Assembly (NCBI GenBank): GCA_965229565.1
Contig: OZ245888.1
Span: 930,001-994,000 of the forward strand
Length of the DNA stretch: 64,000 nucleotides
Source of the DNA: JANQNX01 sp040217095
GTDB taxonomy: Bacteria > Pseudomonadota > Gammaproteobacteria > Eutrophobiales > Eutrophobiaceae
Reading direction: 5' to 3'
This document shows, one piece after another, positions 1 through 9,207 of the stretch (the stretch's first letter is position 1; every line of letters begins with the position of its first letter). The notes under the pieces were generated by a model, which was not told the DNA's origin, made no database searches, and was given only the letters and a program-made list of their open reading frames with translations. Made by a program: the position numbers and the translations under genes.

Positions 1-737
1 GTGTGATCTCGCAAACATATCCGGATATTGAATATATAGTGATCGATGGAGCATCAACTGATGGGACGCAGGACATTATCGAGAAGTACAGGGATAAACT
101 CGATTATTTTATCTCCGAGCATGACACTGGTATAGCCGAGGCCATGAACAAGGGCGCGGCCCAGGCACAAGGTGATTACCTGTTATTCCTGAATTCCGAT
201 GACTACCTTTTACATGATAACGTGATAGAACAGGCGGCTACTGACATCGCGGAAGACAGGCACGATGTGCATATATTCAGGGTACGGTTTCTTTACGAGG
301 ACGGGCGTACAATTAATTCACTGATTCATGGCCTGGGATTATTAACCATTTTCAAGATGGGTTCATGTCACCAGGGGCAACTGGTATCCAGGCAGCGATT
401 TAATGATCTTGGTGGATTTGATACTTCACTGAGGATAAATTTTGACTATGATTTATTACTGCGCGCCTGGCGGGCAGGGGCCCGGTCATGTTCGCATGAG
501 CGGGTACTGTCGGTCATGCGACAGGTCGGTATCAGTTCACGCCGCGACTGGCAAGGCTTTATGGAACGCTATCGTGAAGAAAAGGTCGTGCACTTCAAGA
601 ACTGTCAGTCGTGGGCGATGCGACTTGTTTATCATTGTTACTGGACACTCTATATTCCATATCGTTTTATTCGCTACATTCTTATTGCCTTCAATCGACG
701 ATTTATCAAGAACAAGTCGATTAGGGTTTTGCAATAA
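1..737 (+). CDS. Family 2 glycosyltransferase, 5' end outside window
   Basis: This enzyme transfers a sugar from a nucleotide-sugar donor during surface polysaccharide assembly. The visible part (about 244 residues) starts inside the GT-A fold. The first beta strand is missing, so the true start lies upstream of base 1; the GTG at base 3 is only the first in-frame start-like codon. Typical GT2 elements are present: DGASTDGT (residues 15-22), the HDTGIAEAMNKG segment (40-51) and the metal-binding NSDD (64-67). The basic C-terminal part may contact the membrane. A GT4 gene follows after 18 bp, so the two are probably co-transcribed. Family is certain; donor and acceptor cannot be read from the sequence. 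Confidence 0.85.
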   Translation, partial: VISQTYPDIEYIVIDGASTDGTQDIIEKYRDKLDYFISEHDTGIAEAMNKGAAQAQGDYLLFLNSDDYLLHDNVIEQAATDIAEDRHDVHIFRVRFLYEDGRTINSLIHGLGLLTIFKMGSCHQGQLVSRQRFNDLGGFDTSLRINFDYDLLLRAWRAGARSCSHERVLSVMRQVGISSRRDWQGFMERYREEKVVHFKNCQSWAMRLVYHCYWTLYIPYRFIRYILIAFNRRFIKNKSIRVLQ

Positions 738-755
738 TTCGTTTAACTGCAACCC

Positions 756-1826
756 TTGAAAATATTAATCCTTTGCAAGCGGCGCCCGATGGGCCGGGAT
801 TTATTCACATCGCCATACGGCCGCTTTTACCATTTGGCACTTTACCTGGCCGAACTTGGGCACAATGTAGATTTATGGCTAATGAGTTACCGGTCCGGAG
901 AAAACGAGGAAAGGCGCGTAGGTAACCTGTCGATAAAGTCTTTCAACTTCTGGTCTGCATTTTCAATTGGCCTGCCATCTTTAATGCGACGAGCCAGCGA
1001 AAAAGATCCTGACTGGATAATTGGTTTTTCAGATACATATTACGGGGTGTTAGCCAACCACCTGGCCAAAAAACTTGGGAAACGGGCGCTAATCGATGCC
1101 TATGACAACTACGAATCGTATATGCCCCTGGCATGGCCACTACACTGGCTGTGGCGTCGGAGTTTAAGCGAGGCTGATCATATTACCTGTGCCGGCCCGA
1201 GCCTGGTGGACCTGCTTGGAACATATTGTGATAAAAGCAGGATCACGATCCTGCCAATGACGGCTGACGACAACTTTCATCTAAACGTAGCCACGGAGGC
1301 GACAAGAGAAGAGCTCGGACTGCCACGTCATGGCAAACTAATCGGATATCACGGTTCGATATCACATACGCGTGATATTGACTTGTTGTTCCAGGCTGTA
1401 AGACAAGTGAGGAAGAAAAATGACAATGTTCAACTTGTAGTCAGTGGTCGTCTGGGCAGGGGCGTCACTATTCCCGGTGATGTTCGTTACATTGGCTATG
1501 TCGATGCAGGCAGGATACCATTGTTTCTTCGCGCACTGGATCTGCTGGTCGTAACCAATAAACCAGGCCGCTTTGGGAATTATAGCTACCCGGTAAAACT
1601 TTATGAAGCGATGGTGAGCGGGACTCCGGTAGTTGCAAGCAGAACACCTGCGATAGAGTGGATACTACGTAACCACCAGGAGCTACTCGTTAAGCCAGGC
1701 AGTGTCATGGCGTTGGCAGAAAAGATCGAAGAGGTTCTCGCGTTAGCCGGTATTGATTACCAGGCTCAACCAACCTGGAAAGACCTCGCAGTAACCCTTG
1801 ATAACTGTATGCTTAAATACAGGTAG
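756..1826 (+). CDS. Family 4 glycosyltransferase
   Basis: A GT-B fold glycosyltransferase of 356 residues, probably acting on the cytoplasmic face of the membrane in the same polysaccharide pathway as the GT2 gene 18 bp upstream. The start is TTG; no ATG lies near it, and the protein begins directly with beta strand 1 (MKILILCKRR). The C-terminal Rossmann half contains GYHGS (about 198-202) and the donor-binding stretch YEAMVSGTPVVAS near residue 290, the usual GT4 signature. The N-terminal half is poorly conserved, as is normal for acceptor domains. The gene ends 4 bp before the stop of the convergent membrane transferase gene. Specificity is unknown. Confidence 0.85.
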   Translation: MKILILCKRRPMGRDLFTSPYGRFYHLALYLAELGHNVDLWLMSYRSGENEERRVGNLSIKSFNFWSAFSIGLPSLMRRASEKDPDWIIGFSDTYYGVLANHLAKKLGKRALIDAYDNYESYMPLAWPLHWLWRRSLSEADHITCAGPSLVDLLGTYCDKSRITILPMTADDNFHLNVATEATREELGLPRHGKLIGYHGSISHTRDIDLLFQAVRQVRKKNDNVQLVVSGRLGRGVTIPGDVRYIGYVDAGRIPLFLRALDLLVVTNKPGRFGNYSYPVKLYEAMVSGTPVVASRTPAIEWILRNHQELLVKPGSVMALAEKIEEVLALAGIDYQAQPTWKDLAVTLDNCMLKYR

Positions 1827-1830
1827 TAAA

Positions 1831-3402
1831 CTAGTCAGCCTTTAACAGTACTGAAAGAGGGTCACTCGTGCTGCCGGAGTAAGTTGTCCTTACAACCGAG
1901 GCCCAGTCTGTGAAATAAGGTAGCAGATTAAGCCCGTTAATATTATCTCTTGTCATCCTTGGGTGTAGCCTGGACAAATAAACGTAATCTGCACTTATGC
2001 CTTCCTTTAGTCGAACCTTACCTGCATCATCCTTATAAAAATCGAGCTTTACCCCCACCCTGTCAGAAAGCAATGCCACATAGGCAGTCACAAAATATAT
2101 TATCCTCTCATCCTGGTCGGTTATGTTCTTTATAAAGACAAGGTCGTTGTAGATAACATCCTGTAATTCCGATCTCTGTTTTGCCTCGTTTAAATCAGGA
2201 AAGATATAAAATTCCTTGTAATGTGCATATCCCAGTTCTTTGCCCAGTTCAAAACGTTGGTAGGTATATAGCTGCGCGGGAAAAATACTGAATAATGACA
2301 ATATCAAGACAAGGCCTGCTGAATAATTCTGTATTTTGCTGCTATGATTTTGTAACAGGATGCGCATTATAAAAAAAGCATTTAAAAGCAACAGGAAAAG
2401 AACAGGGTATATGAAACGGGTAGCCTGTCCCGGGTGTGGCCAAAAAACCAGGATCAGTAAATAGATGACCAGGTACAGTGCATCATATTCCAGTAGTTTT
2501 GCCCTGTATAACAGGCCAATAGTACCAAGCAGACCAAGGGCAGAAAAAAACCAGGTCGCGAGCAGCGTGTTTTCGTTCCAGTAATACATCCAGCTCACCA
2601 GCCAGGCGTCTGACAGTGCTTTCACCTGTTGTATAAAATCGAATTTCAGTGCAGTTTGTTCGACTTCTTCATCAAGCAGGCCAAACATCTGGTCAAGATA
2701 CTGTTCGGGTAAAACTTTATCCTGCAGCAGGGAAACAGAGAGGATGATGACCACGGCAATGATTGCCGGCATGAACAATTTGATACCGCTAGTCCTGTTG
2801 CCAGCGTATTTGAAACAGGAAATCATCAGGTAAGAAACCAGTAAAGCGATACCGATAGTTCTAGTCAATATCACCAGTGCCAGCAGAAGCCCGAATAGAG
2901 CCAGTTGGATTTTGTTATTGATATCAAGTTTCTGGTAACAATATAAAGTCAAAACAGACAGTAGAATATAGAGATTTTCACTAAGTATGCCGAGTGAATT
3001 AACCCATGTGGCAGGGCTCAGGGCAAACAGGATAACGATGATGAACGATGAAAGTTGGTCCAGTTTAACTTGCCGGGAAAAAACGTATATCAATGGCAAG
3101 GAACATATAAGGAACATAGCGACCAGAAAATGCGCTATGAAATAACTGTAAGCTGCTCCAAATATGGCGAGGACAAAAGGAAAAAACAGTGGAAAATCCT
3201 GCTCGGCCCAGGCGGTTAAGACGGGTGCAGATGGCGTTTGCCATGGTGACAGATAGCGTGCCATGACAATATAGTTAGCACTATCACTGGCAAATGATGA
3301 GATTGTATCGTTTACAACAAAACTGATGAGTAGATGGCTATAACCGGCAATAGCTAATATTGAAATTAAAACAATTCCCCATGTACTGTACAGTTTGTTC
3401 AT
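1831..3402 (-). CDS. Integral membrane glycosyltransferase, GT-C (ArnT/PMT-like)
   Basis: A 523-residue protein with about ten predicted membrane segments and a hydrophilic C-terminal tail of about 130 residues. After the first membrane helix comes the first periplasmic loop, SDSANYIVMARYLSP (about 40-54). The Asp there matches the position of the catalytic acidic residue in GT-C enzymes that use polyprenyl-phosphate sugars. The protein probably transfers a lipid-linked sugar to lipid A, glycan or protein on the periplasmic side. It is followed on the same strand by nothing and preceded by the UDP-xylose synthase gene (42 bp gap), so both may form one transcript. Family assignment is by topology and loop motif, not close homology. 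Confidence 0.7.
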   Translation of the reverse strand: MNKLYSTWGIVLISILAIAGYSHLLISFVVNDTISSFASDSANYIVMARYLSPWQTPSAPVLTAWAEQDFPLFFPFVLAIFGAAYSYFIAHFLVAMFLICSLPLIYVFSRQVKLDQLSSFIIVILFALSPATWVNSLGILSENLYILLSVLTLYCYQKLDINNKIQLALFGLLLALVILTRTIGIALLVSYLMISCFKYAGNRTSGIKLFMPAIIAVVIILSVSLLQDKVLPEQYLDQMFGLLDEEVEQTALKFDFIQQVKALSDAWLVSWMYYWNENTLLATWFFSALGLLGTIGLLYRAKLLEYDALYLVIYLLILVFWPHPGQATRFIYPVLFLLLLNAFFIMRILLQNHSSKIQNYSAGLVLILSLFSIFPAQLYTYQRFELGKELGYAHYKEFYIFPDLNEAKQRSELQDVIYNDLVFIKNITDQDERIIYFVTAYVALLSDRVGVKLDFYKDDAGKVRLKEGISADYVYLSRLHPRMTRDNINGLNLLPYFTDWASVVRTTYSGSTSDPLSVLLKAD

Positions 3403-3444
3403 GCTGGAGATTATTACTTTTGATGCGGGTTCATGCCACTGTCA

Positions 3445-4380
3445 TTATCCGAGCTTTGCCTTGAAGTAATTAACGGTTTTTTCTATGCCTTCATTAAAAT
3501 CCACGCCGGGTTCCCAATTTAATAGAGATTTGGCACGACTAATATCCGGGCAACGTTGCATGGGGTCATCCTGGGGCAGCGGTTGATACACCAGCCTGGA
3601 TTTACTTCCTGTGATGTCTATCACCTCAGTGGCCAGTTGCTTGATAGAGCGTTCCTGCGGATTGCCAAGGTTAACCGGTTGATGAATAGCCTCGGTATTC
3701 ATCAACTTGACCAGTCCGCTAATCAAATCGTCGACATAACAAAGCGAACGTGTCTGTGAGCCGTCACCATAGACCGTGATGTCTTTGTCAGCTAACGCCT
3801 GCACAATAAAATTACTGACGACACGTCCGTCATTCACTGCCATATGCGGACCATAGGTATTGAAAATCCTGGCTACACGAATATCCAGCCCCAACTCCCG
3901 GTGATAATCAAAGAACAGCGTTTCAGCGGCCCGTTTACCCTCGTCATAACATGAACGAATACCAGTACAGTTCACGTTACCCCAGTAATCTTCCGTTTGT
4001 GGATGTACCGTCGGGTCACCGTAAATTTCGCTAGTGGAGGCTTGTAGCACACGAATCTTGAGCCGTTTGGCCAGTCCCAGCACATTGATTGCACCGGAGA
4101 TACTTGTTTTCGTTGTTTGTATTGGATAGCGCTGGTAATAAACGGGGCTAGCAGGACAGGCAAGGTTATAAATCTGATCCACCTCCAGGTACATTGGAAA
4201 AGTAATGTCATGGCGTATGATCTCGAAATACGGGTTATTCATTAAATCCAGAATATTGTCCTTGGAGCCCGTGTAAAAGTTATCAAGGCATAGAACCTCG
4301 TTGCCCTGTTCGAGCAGGCGTTTACATAGATGCGATCCAAGAAAACCTGCGCCACCTGTAACCAGTACCCGTTGTTTCAT
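3445..4380 (-). CDS. UDP-glucuronate decarboxylase (UDP-xylose synthase)
   Basis: An extended short-chain dehydrogenase (311 residues) that converts UDP-glucuronate to UDP-xylose, a donor for polysaccharide synthesis. The NAD site is GGAGFLGSHL (9-18). The catalytic triad is seen as the Ser/Thr cluster near 115-117 and YDEGK (Tyr145, Lys149). The segments NLACPASPVYYQ, SEIYGDP and RVARIFNTYGP are characteristic of UXS enzymes rather than of general epimerases. Length is normal for soluble bacterial UXS. It lies upstream of the GT-C gene and downstream of suhB on the same strand. The main alternative, a dTDP-glucose dehydratase-like enzyme, fits the motifs less well. Confidence 0.88.
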   Translation of the reverse strand: MKQRVLVTGGAGFLGSHLCKRLLEQGNEVLCLDNFYTGSKDNILDLMNNPYFEIIRHDITFPMYLEVDQIYNLACPASPVYYQRYPIQTTKTSISGAINVLGLAKRLKIRVLQASTSEIYGDPTVHPQTEDYWGNVNCTGIRSCYDEGKRAAETLFFDYHRELGLDIRVARIFNTYGPHMAVNDGRVVSNFIVQALADKDITVYGDGSQTRSLCYVDDLISGLVKLMNTEAIHQPVNLGNPQERSIKQLATEVIDITGSKSRLVYQPLPQDDPMQRCPDISRAKSLLNWEPGVDFNEGIEKTVNYFKAKLG

Positions 4381-4410
4381 AATATTTTCCCTTGCTTCGG
4401 CTTTATTCTA

Positions 4411-5190
4411 TCAGGACTTTTTCATTAGTTGTTGCAGCATTGCCTTGAGGATCTTGGGATTCGCGGAGATGATATTCCCACTCTGCATATAATCGGTACC
4501 GCCTGTCAGTTCACTGTTGATACCGCCGGCTTCCTGGACCAGTAATGCGCCGGCAGCAATGTCCCAGGCATTCAGGTTATATTCCCAGAAACCGTCCAGT
4601 CGCCCACAGGCTACGTAGGCGAGGTCCAGTGCAGCCGAACCGGCCCGGCGAATGCCTGCAACATGCGGATACAGTCTGCGAAAGCTCTCGAGAAAAACCT
4701 CAATATCCTGGCCTTCCCGGAATGGAAAACCGGTGCCCAGTAACGTGCCTTTTAATTCACGCTTGCTGGTCACGCGTATCTTGCGGTTGTTCAACTGCGC
4801 CCCCTTGCCGCGGGATGCCGTGAATAGTTCCTGGCGCAGGGGGTCGTAAATAACCGCCTGGTCCAGTCGGCCCCTGTGCTGGAGTGCGATTGACACAGCA
4901 TAATGTGGAAAGCCATGCATAAAGTTGGTCGTGCCATCGAGGGGATCAATAATCCATACGAATTCACTGTCGCCCGACTGGCCTGACTCTTCTGCCAGGA
5001 AAGCGTGTTCAGGGTATGATTGATGTATGGTATTGATAATAACCTGCTCTGCGCCCTTGTCGACGTCTGTGACAAAGTCATTTTCGCCCTTGCTGTCGAA
5101 CCCGATATCATCAATTCGATCAATTTCACGTACGATCAGGTCTCCGGCGGCACGTGCCGCGCGGATGGCAATATTCAACATGGGATGCAT
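4411..5190 (-). CDS. suhB: Inositol-1-monophosphatase family protein (SuhB)
   Basis: A Mg-dependent phosphatase of 259 residues. In Enterobacteria SuhB both hydrolyses inositol phosphates and takes part in rRNA transcription antitermination. Metal-binding motifs are complete: AEESG (66-70), IDPLDGTTNF (81-90) and WDIAAGALLVQEAGG near 208-222. The start MHPMLNIAIRAAR aligns with the standard SuhB N terminus. It is divergent from trmJ, with 67 bp between the two starts; the suhB/trmJ pairing is conserved in gammaproteobacteria. The stop lies 30 bp before the UDP-xylose synthase start on the same strand. Confidence 0.9.
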   Translation of the reverse strand: MHPMLNIAIRAARAAGDLIVREIDRIDDIGFDSKGENDFVTDVDKGAEQVIINTIHQSYPEHAFLAEESGQSGDSEFVWIIDPLDGTTNFMHGFPHYAVSIALQHRGRLDQAVIYDPLRQELFTASRGKGAQLNNRKIRVTSKRELKGTLLGTGFPFREGQDIEVFLESFRRLYPHVAGIRRAGSAALDLAYVACGRLDGFWEYNLNAWDIAAGALLVQEAGGINSELTGGTDYMQSGNIISANPKILKAMLQQLMKKS

Positions 5191-5257
5191 CTGGGTTTCT
5201 TTCCTTGTTATTAAATCGGTATTCTACGTTGACTGAAAAACCGAGTGAAGTCATTAA

Positions 5258-5986
5258 ATGGGTATTACATCACTGAATAATGTACGAATAGTTCTGGTAG
5301 GTACGACTCATCCCGGCAATATTGGCGCTGCAGCGCGGGCAATGAAAACCATGGGGCAGGATAAACTGTATCTTGTTAATCCCAAAATCTATCCTTCTGC
5401 GGAGGCCACTGCCCGCGCTACCGGTGCCGATGATATCCTGGCGGCGGCCACGGTGTGCGAGGATTTAAAAACCGCCATCAAAGACTGTGAACTGGTTGTT
5501 GCAACCACCGCGCGTCGTCGTAGTCTGCCATGGCCAACCGTCACGCCGCGCGAATGTGCAGACAGGGTCAGCCAGATTGCCCCGGCAAACACGGCAATTT
5601 TATTCGGAAGGGAAAGCTCTGGCCTGAGTAACGAGGAACTGGAGCTAAGTAACCTGATGTTACAGATCCCGGCAAATCCTGACTATTCATCACTGAACCT
5701 GGCCGCGGCTGTTCAAATAGTTTGTTATGAATTGATGATTGCAGGTTTAACCTTGCCACAAGCAGACAATACAAACACTGTCGAAGAGTTCGCTACGCAA
5801 GAGGAACTCGAGATGTTTTATGAACATCTTGAACAATGCATGCTTGAGCTGGAATACATGGATGCCGATAATCCTCGCCGATTAATGCATCGCATGCGTC
5901 GTTTGTTCAATCGCTCTCATCTTGAAAAAAGTGAATGGCGAATACTGCGTGGTTTACTATCCAGTATCCAGGAAAAAATAAAATAA
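5258..5986 (+). CDS. trmJ: tRNA (cytidine/uridine-2'-O-)-methyltransferase TrmJ
   Basis: A SPOUT-class methyltransferase that 2'-O-methylates position 32 of several tRNAs using S-adenosylmethionine. It has 242 residues, the usual length. The N-terminal catalytic arginine region reads LVGTTHPGNIGAAARAMK (about 13-30), and the knotted SAM site is LFGRESSGLSNEEL (about 112-125). The C-terminal extension (from about 170) is the TrmJ-type helical tail. It is divergently transcribed from suhB. Its stop sits 2 bp from the convergent purM stop, so the two transcripts overlap. Confidence 0.93.
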   Translation: MGITSLNNVRIVLVGTTHPGNIGAAARAMKTMGQDKLYLVNPKIYPSAEATARATGADDILAAATVCEDLKTAIKDCELVVATTARRRSLPWPTVTPRECADRVSQIAPANTAILFGRESSGLSNEELELSNLMLQIPANPDYSSLNLAAAVQIVCYELMIAGLTLPQADNTNTVEEFATQEELEMFYEHLEQCMLELEYMDADNPRRLMHRMRRLFNRSHLEKSEWRILRGLLSSIQEKIK

Positions 5987-5988
5987 TA

Positions 5989-7035
5989 TTAAATATAGTT
6001 TACTTTTGTTGTTGAGTTATTGTTACTAACCAGCTTGCCAATAACCCATGCATTTTCGTCAAGATCCTGCAAATGTTGCAATGTATTATCGGCATCTTCG
6101 GCCGCGACACAAATCACAAGGCCTACGCCGCAGTTAAATGTTTTAAGCATTTCATGTTGCTCGATATTACCGCTTTCCTGTAACCACTTGAACAGGGGAG
6201 ACATAGTCCAGCTGGCAAGGTCGATGTTGATGTCAATCCCGTCAGGAATGACGCGCGGAATGTTTTCTGTCAATCCGCCACCGGTAATGTGTGCAATTGC
6301 CTTTAATTGAATGTGCCCGGACAGTGACAGGACTGTTTTCACATAGATGCGGGTCGGCTCCAGCAGGCGCTCGACCAGGGTCGAGCCATCTATGTCCATC
6401 TGCAGGTCCTGGTTTGTATCGTTGATAATCTTTCTAACCAGCGAGTAGCCATTTGAATGACAACCACTGGATGCGAGTGCGATTAACACATCACCATGTT
6501 TAACATTACTGCCATCAATGATGTCTTCTTTTTCAACTGCACCGACGCAGAAACCCGCCAGGTCATAGTCGCCATCAGCGTACATTCCCGGCATCTCGGC
6601 AGTTTCGCCGCCGATCAGGCTGCAGCCGGCCAGCTTGCAACCCTCTGCGATGCCGTTGATGACTCTTTCGGCAACGTCGACATCCAGCCTGGAACTGGCA
6701 AAATAATCGAGAAAGAACAGGGGGTCGGCACCTTGAACAATAAGATCATTTACACACATCGCGACCAGGTCGATCCCGATCGTATCGTGCTGGTTGGTTT
6801 GTATTGCCAGTTTGATCTTGGTGCCCACGCCATCGGTACCCGACACCAGTACCGGGTGTTTGTAGCCCAGTGCACCGATATCAAACATGGCCCCGAAACC
6901 GCCAAGACTGCCCAGTACGCCCGGACGCCGGGTAGCCGCGGTTGAGCTTTTAATGCGATCGACCAGCTCGTTGCCTTGTTCAATACTGACTCCGGCATCG
7001 GCATAGCTGAAGTGCTTGTCTTTACTGTCCGTCAT
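5989..7035 (-). CDS. purM: Phosphoribosylformylglycinamidine cyclo-ligase PurM
   Basis: The AIR synthetase of purine biosynthesis, which closes the imidazole ring of FGAM using ATP. The start at 7035 (MTDSKDKHFSYADAGVS) gives 348 residues, close to the 345 of the E. coli enzyme. An in-frame start 57 bases upstream would add a tail that does not fit the family. Landmarks are YADAGV (10-15), the Gly-rich segment LGGFGAMFD, GTDGVGTK and HITGGGLTENIPR. purN does not follow within the window; the gene faces the convergent trmJ. On the other side it is divergent from the DUF2066-perM-hda unit, a common gammaproteobacterial arrangement. Confidence 0.95.
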   Translation of the reverse strand: MTDSKDKHFSYADAGVSIEQGNELVDRIKSSTAATRRPGVLGSLGGFGAMFDIGALGYKHPVLVSGTDGVGTKIKLAIQTNQHDTIGIDLVAMCVNDLIVQGADPLFFLDYFASSRLDVDVAERVINGIAEGCKLAGCSLIGGETAEMPGMYADGDYDLAGFCVGAVEKEDIIDGSNVKHGDVLIALASSGCHSNGYSLVRKIINDTNQDLQMDIDGSTLVERLLEPTRIYVKTVLSLSGHIQLKAIAHITGGGLTENIPRVIPDGIDINIDLASWTMSPLFKWLQESGNIEQHEMLKTFNCGVGLVICVAAEDADNTLQHLQDLDENAWVIGKLVSNNNSTTKVNYI

Positions 7036-7110
7036 GCGGAGTATGGTATAGGTAGCACTGATGCGCCGCAATCCTTGACTTAAGCATGACACTTGAATAG
7101 CTTGACCTCC

Positions 7111-8151
7111 ATGAAAATCAGATTGTTATTGGTAATCAGCCTGTTCGGACTGTTGCCCCTGCCTTTATCTGCCATCACGGTAAACGGTCTTTACCAGACC
7201 AGCGTCGTTGTGGCCGATGAAAGTGCGGCGGTACGTGTCGAGGCCATGCAACAGGCCATGCAAGAGGTATTGGTGAAACTCAGTGGTAATAGCAATATTG
7301 CTACCGTGTCGGGTGCCGAAGAAATTATCGGGCGCGCGCAACAGTTCGTACAACAATTTCGCTACAAGCAGGCTGGTACTACCAAGTCCGGTATTCAGGG
7401 CGAGACTGAGTTGCAGGTCAAGTTTGATGAAACCGCGTTGAATAAAGAGATACGTAATTACGCGCTGCCATTATGGGGGCAGGAGAGGCCGGCGGTACTT
7501 GTGTGGATGGCACTGGATAACGGTGTCGGCAGAAATATTGTCAGCCTGGAAGATAACCCTGACATCATCGACACGGTTGACGCTACCGCTGTCGCCCGTG
7601 GCATCCCGTTGCTGTTCCCGTTAATGGACCTGGAAGATACCGCGCGTATGAATGTCAGTGATCTATGGGGTGATTTTGAGCAACCTATCGCTGCTGCCTC
7701 TGCTCGCTATCAATCAGATGCTATTGCGGTAGGACGTATTACGCAGGGAGGTGCAGCTGGTTGGCAGTCACAGTGGACATTATATATGGACCAACAGGTG
7801 AGTAGATGGTCTACCGAGAATACAGATGTCTCACTGGCACTGGAAGAAGCCATTAACCTGCTGGCAGATGCCCTGGCCGAGCGCTATGCAAACAGCGGTA
7901 GCAGCGGGGCAGAATTGTTTGAGATCGCCGTCAGTAATATTATGACCCATGATGATTATGCGCGTACGCTAACCTATCTTGAGTCCTTACAGTCTGTAAC
8001 ACAGGTTGTCGTTAAAACGGTAATGCCAGAGCAGGTCAAGTTCGAGCTGGTCAGTCACGGCGGCCAGGATGCACTGGATCGCGCTATTCGCCTGGGCAAC
8101 GTGTTAAAACAGTCTGGTCAGCAACGCTATGTTTTACAGGACGGTTTCTGA
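7111..8151 (+). CDS. DUF2066 domain-containing exported protein
   Basis: An uncharacterised protein family found next to purM, perM and hda in many gammaproteobacteria. I start it at ATG 7111 (346 residues), which puts a signal peptide (MKIRLLLVISLFGLLPL, cleaved near SA-ITV) at the N terminus. A TTG start 18 bases upstream is possible but less likely. The mature part starts with the characteristic NGLYQTSVVVADESAAVR stretch. There are no catalytic motifs I recognise; it is probably periplasmic. It lies 75 bp from the divergent purM start, and its stop directly abuts the GTG start of perM. Confidence 0.8.
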   Translation: MKIRLLLVISLFGLLPLPLSAITVNGLYQTSVVVADESAAVRVEAMQQAMQEVLVKLSGNSNIATVSGAEEIIGRAQQFVQQFRYKQAGTTKSGIQGETELQVKFDETALNKEIRNYALPLWGQERPAVLVWMALDNGVGRNIVSLEDNPDIIDTVDATAVARGIPLLFPLMDLEDTARMNVSDLWGDFEQPIAAASARYQSDAIAVGRITQGGAAGWQSQWTLYMDQQVSRWSTENTDVSLALEEAINLLADALAERYANSGSSGAELFEIAVSNIMTHDDYARTLTYLESLQSVTQVVVKTVMPEQVKFELVSHGGQDALDRAIRLGNVLKQSGQQRYVLQDGF

Positions 8152-9207
8152 GTGATAACAGACGCGCAGAAGTGGTTGATCCTTGCCATTACCCTGGCAG
8201 CTGGCTACCTGGTTTACCTGCTGTCACCGATCCTGACGCCATTTCTAATCAGTGCCTTGCTGGCCTATCTTGGCGATCCGCTGGCAGATCGCCTGCAGCG
8301 GTTGTCCATGAGTCGTACTGTTGCTGTGGTTGTGGTATTCCTGATCATGTTGCTGGTGTTTTCCCTTTTCCTGTTAATCGCCATGCCATTGATCGAGAAC
8401 CAGCTGGTAAAACTGATAAAAAGAATGCCGGATTTTATTAATGTCATTCAGACACAATGGTTGCCCTGGTTAACCGCTACCCTGGGCGTTGAATTTGGCA
8501 ATATCAACCTGCAAGGACTCAGGAACTCGCTGGGTGAGCACTGGCAGACCGTTGGCAACATGCTGGGCATGTTGATTTCCAGGGTATCGGCATCCGGCCA
8601 AACCGTGTTGTTATGGTTTAGTTACCTGTTGTTGATTCCCGTTGTGACCTTTTACCTGTTACGTGACTGGGACCACCTGGTAGAAAAGACGGCGTTCCTG
8701 GTTCCGAGAAAATACATTGCCACTGCCACAACACTGGCAAAAGATTGTGATGCCGTGCTGGCAGAATTCCTCAGGGGACAGTTACTGGTGATGTTGGCGC
8801 TGGGAATTATTTACAGTATTGGTTTGTGGCTGGTCGGCCTTGAATTTTCACTACTGATTGGTCTGGGTGCGGGTGTGGTCAGCTTTGTTCCTTACCTTGG
8901 CTTCATCGTGGGTTTCCTGGTGGCATCGATTGCCGCATTCATGCAGTTCCAGGACGTAATACATATTATATACGTGTTGCTGGTGTTTGGTGCCGGTCAG
9001 GCGTTGGAAGGGATGGTCTTGTCGCCCCTTCTGGTCGGCGACCGAATTGGCCTGCATCCGGTAGCAGTGATCTTTGCGGTCATGGCGGGAGCACAGCTGT
9101 TCGGCTTTTTCGGTATGCTACTGGCGCTGCCTGTAGCCGCAGTGATTACGGTGGTACTCAGGCATTTGCATGCACAGTATTTAAACAGCCAGTTGTATAC
9201 CCCATGA
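8152..9207 (+). CDS. perM: AI-2E family / PerM-like membrane protein
   Basis: A polytopic inner-membrane protein (351 residues) of the AI-2E transporter superfamily. Some members export autoinducer-2 or act as Na+/H+ antiporters; PerM itself has no settled function. About eight hydrophobic segments are visible: two near residues 7-25 and 28-42, one near 62-83, then a soluble stretch (about 90-150) and a C-terminal bundle (160-340). The GLGAGVVSFVPYLGFIVG segment (about 238-255) is the family signature. It starts with GTG immediately after the DUF2066 stop and overlaps the hda start by 4 bases, indicating translational coupling. Confidence 0.85.
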   Translation: MITDAQKWLILAITLAAGYLVYLLSPILTPFLISALLAYLGDPLADRLQRLSMSRTVAVVVVFLIMLLVFSLFLLIAMPLIENQLVKLIKRMPDFINVIQTQWLPWLTATLGVEFGNINLQGLRNSLGEHWQTVGNMLGMLISRVSASGQTVLLWFSYLLLIPVVTFYLLRDWDHLVEKTAFLVPRKYIATATTLAKDCDAVLAEFLRGQLLVMLALGIIYSIGLWLVGLEFSLLIGLGAGVVSFVPYLGFIVGFLVASIAAFMQFQDVIHIIYVLLVFGAGQALEGMVLSPLLVGDRIGLHPVAVIFAVMAGAQLFGFFGMLLALPVAAVITVVLRHLHAQYLNSQLYTP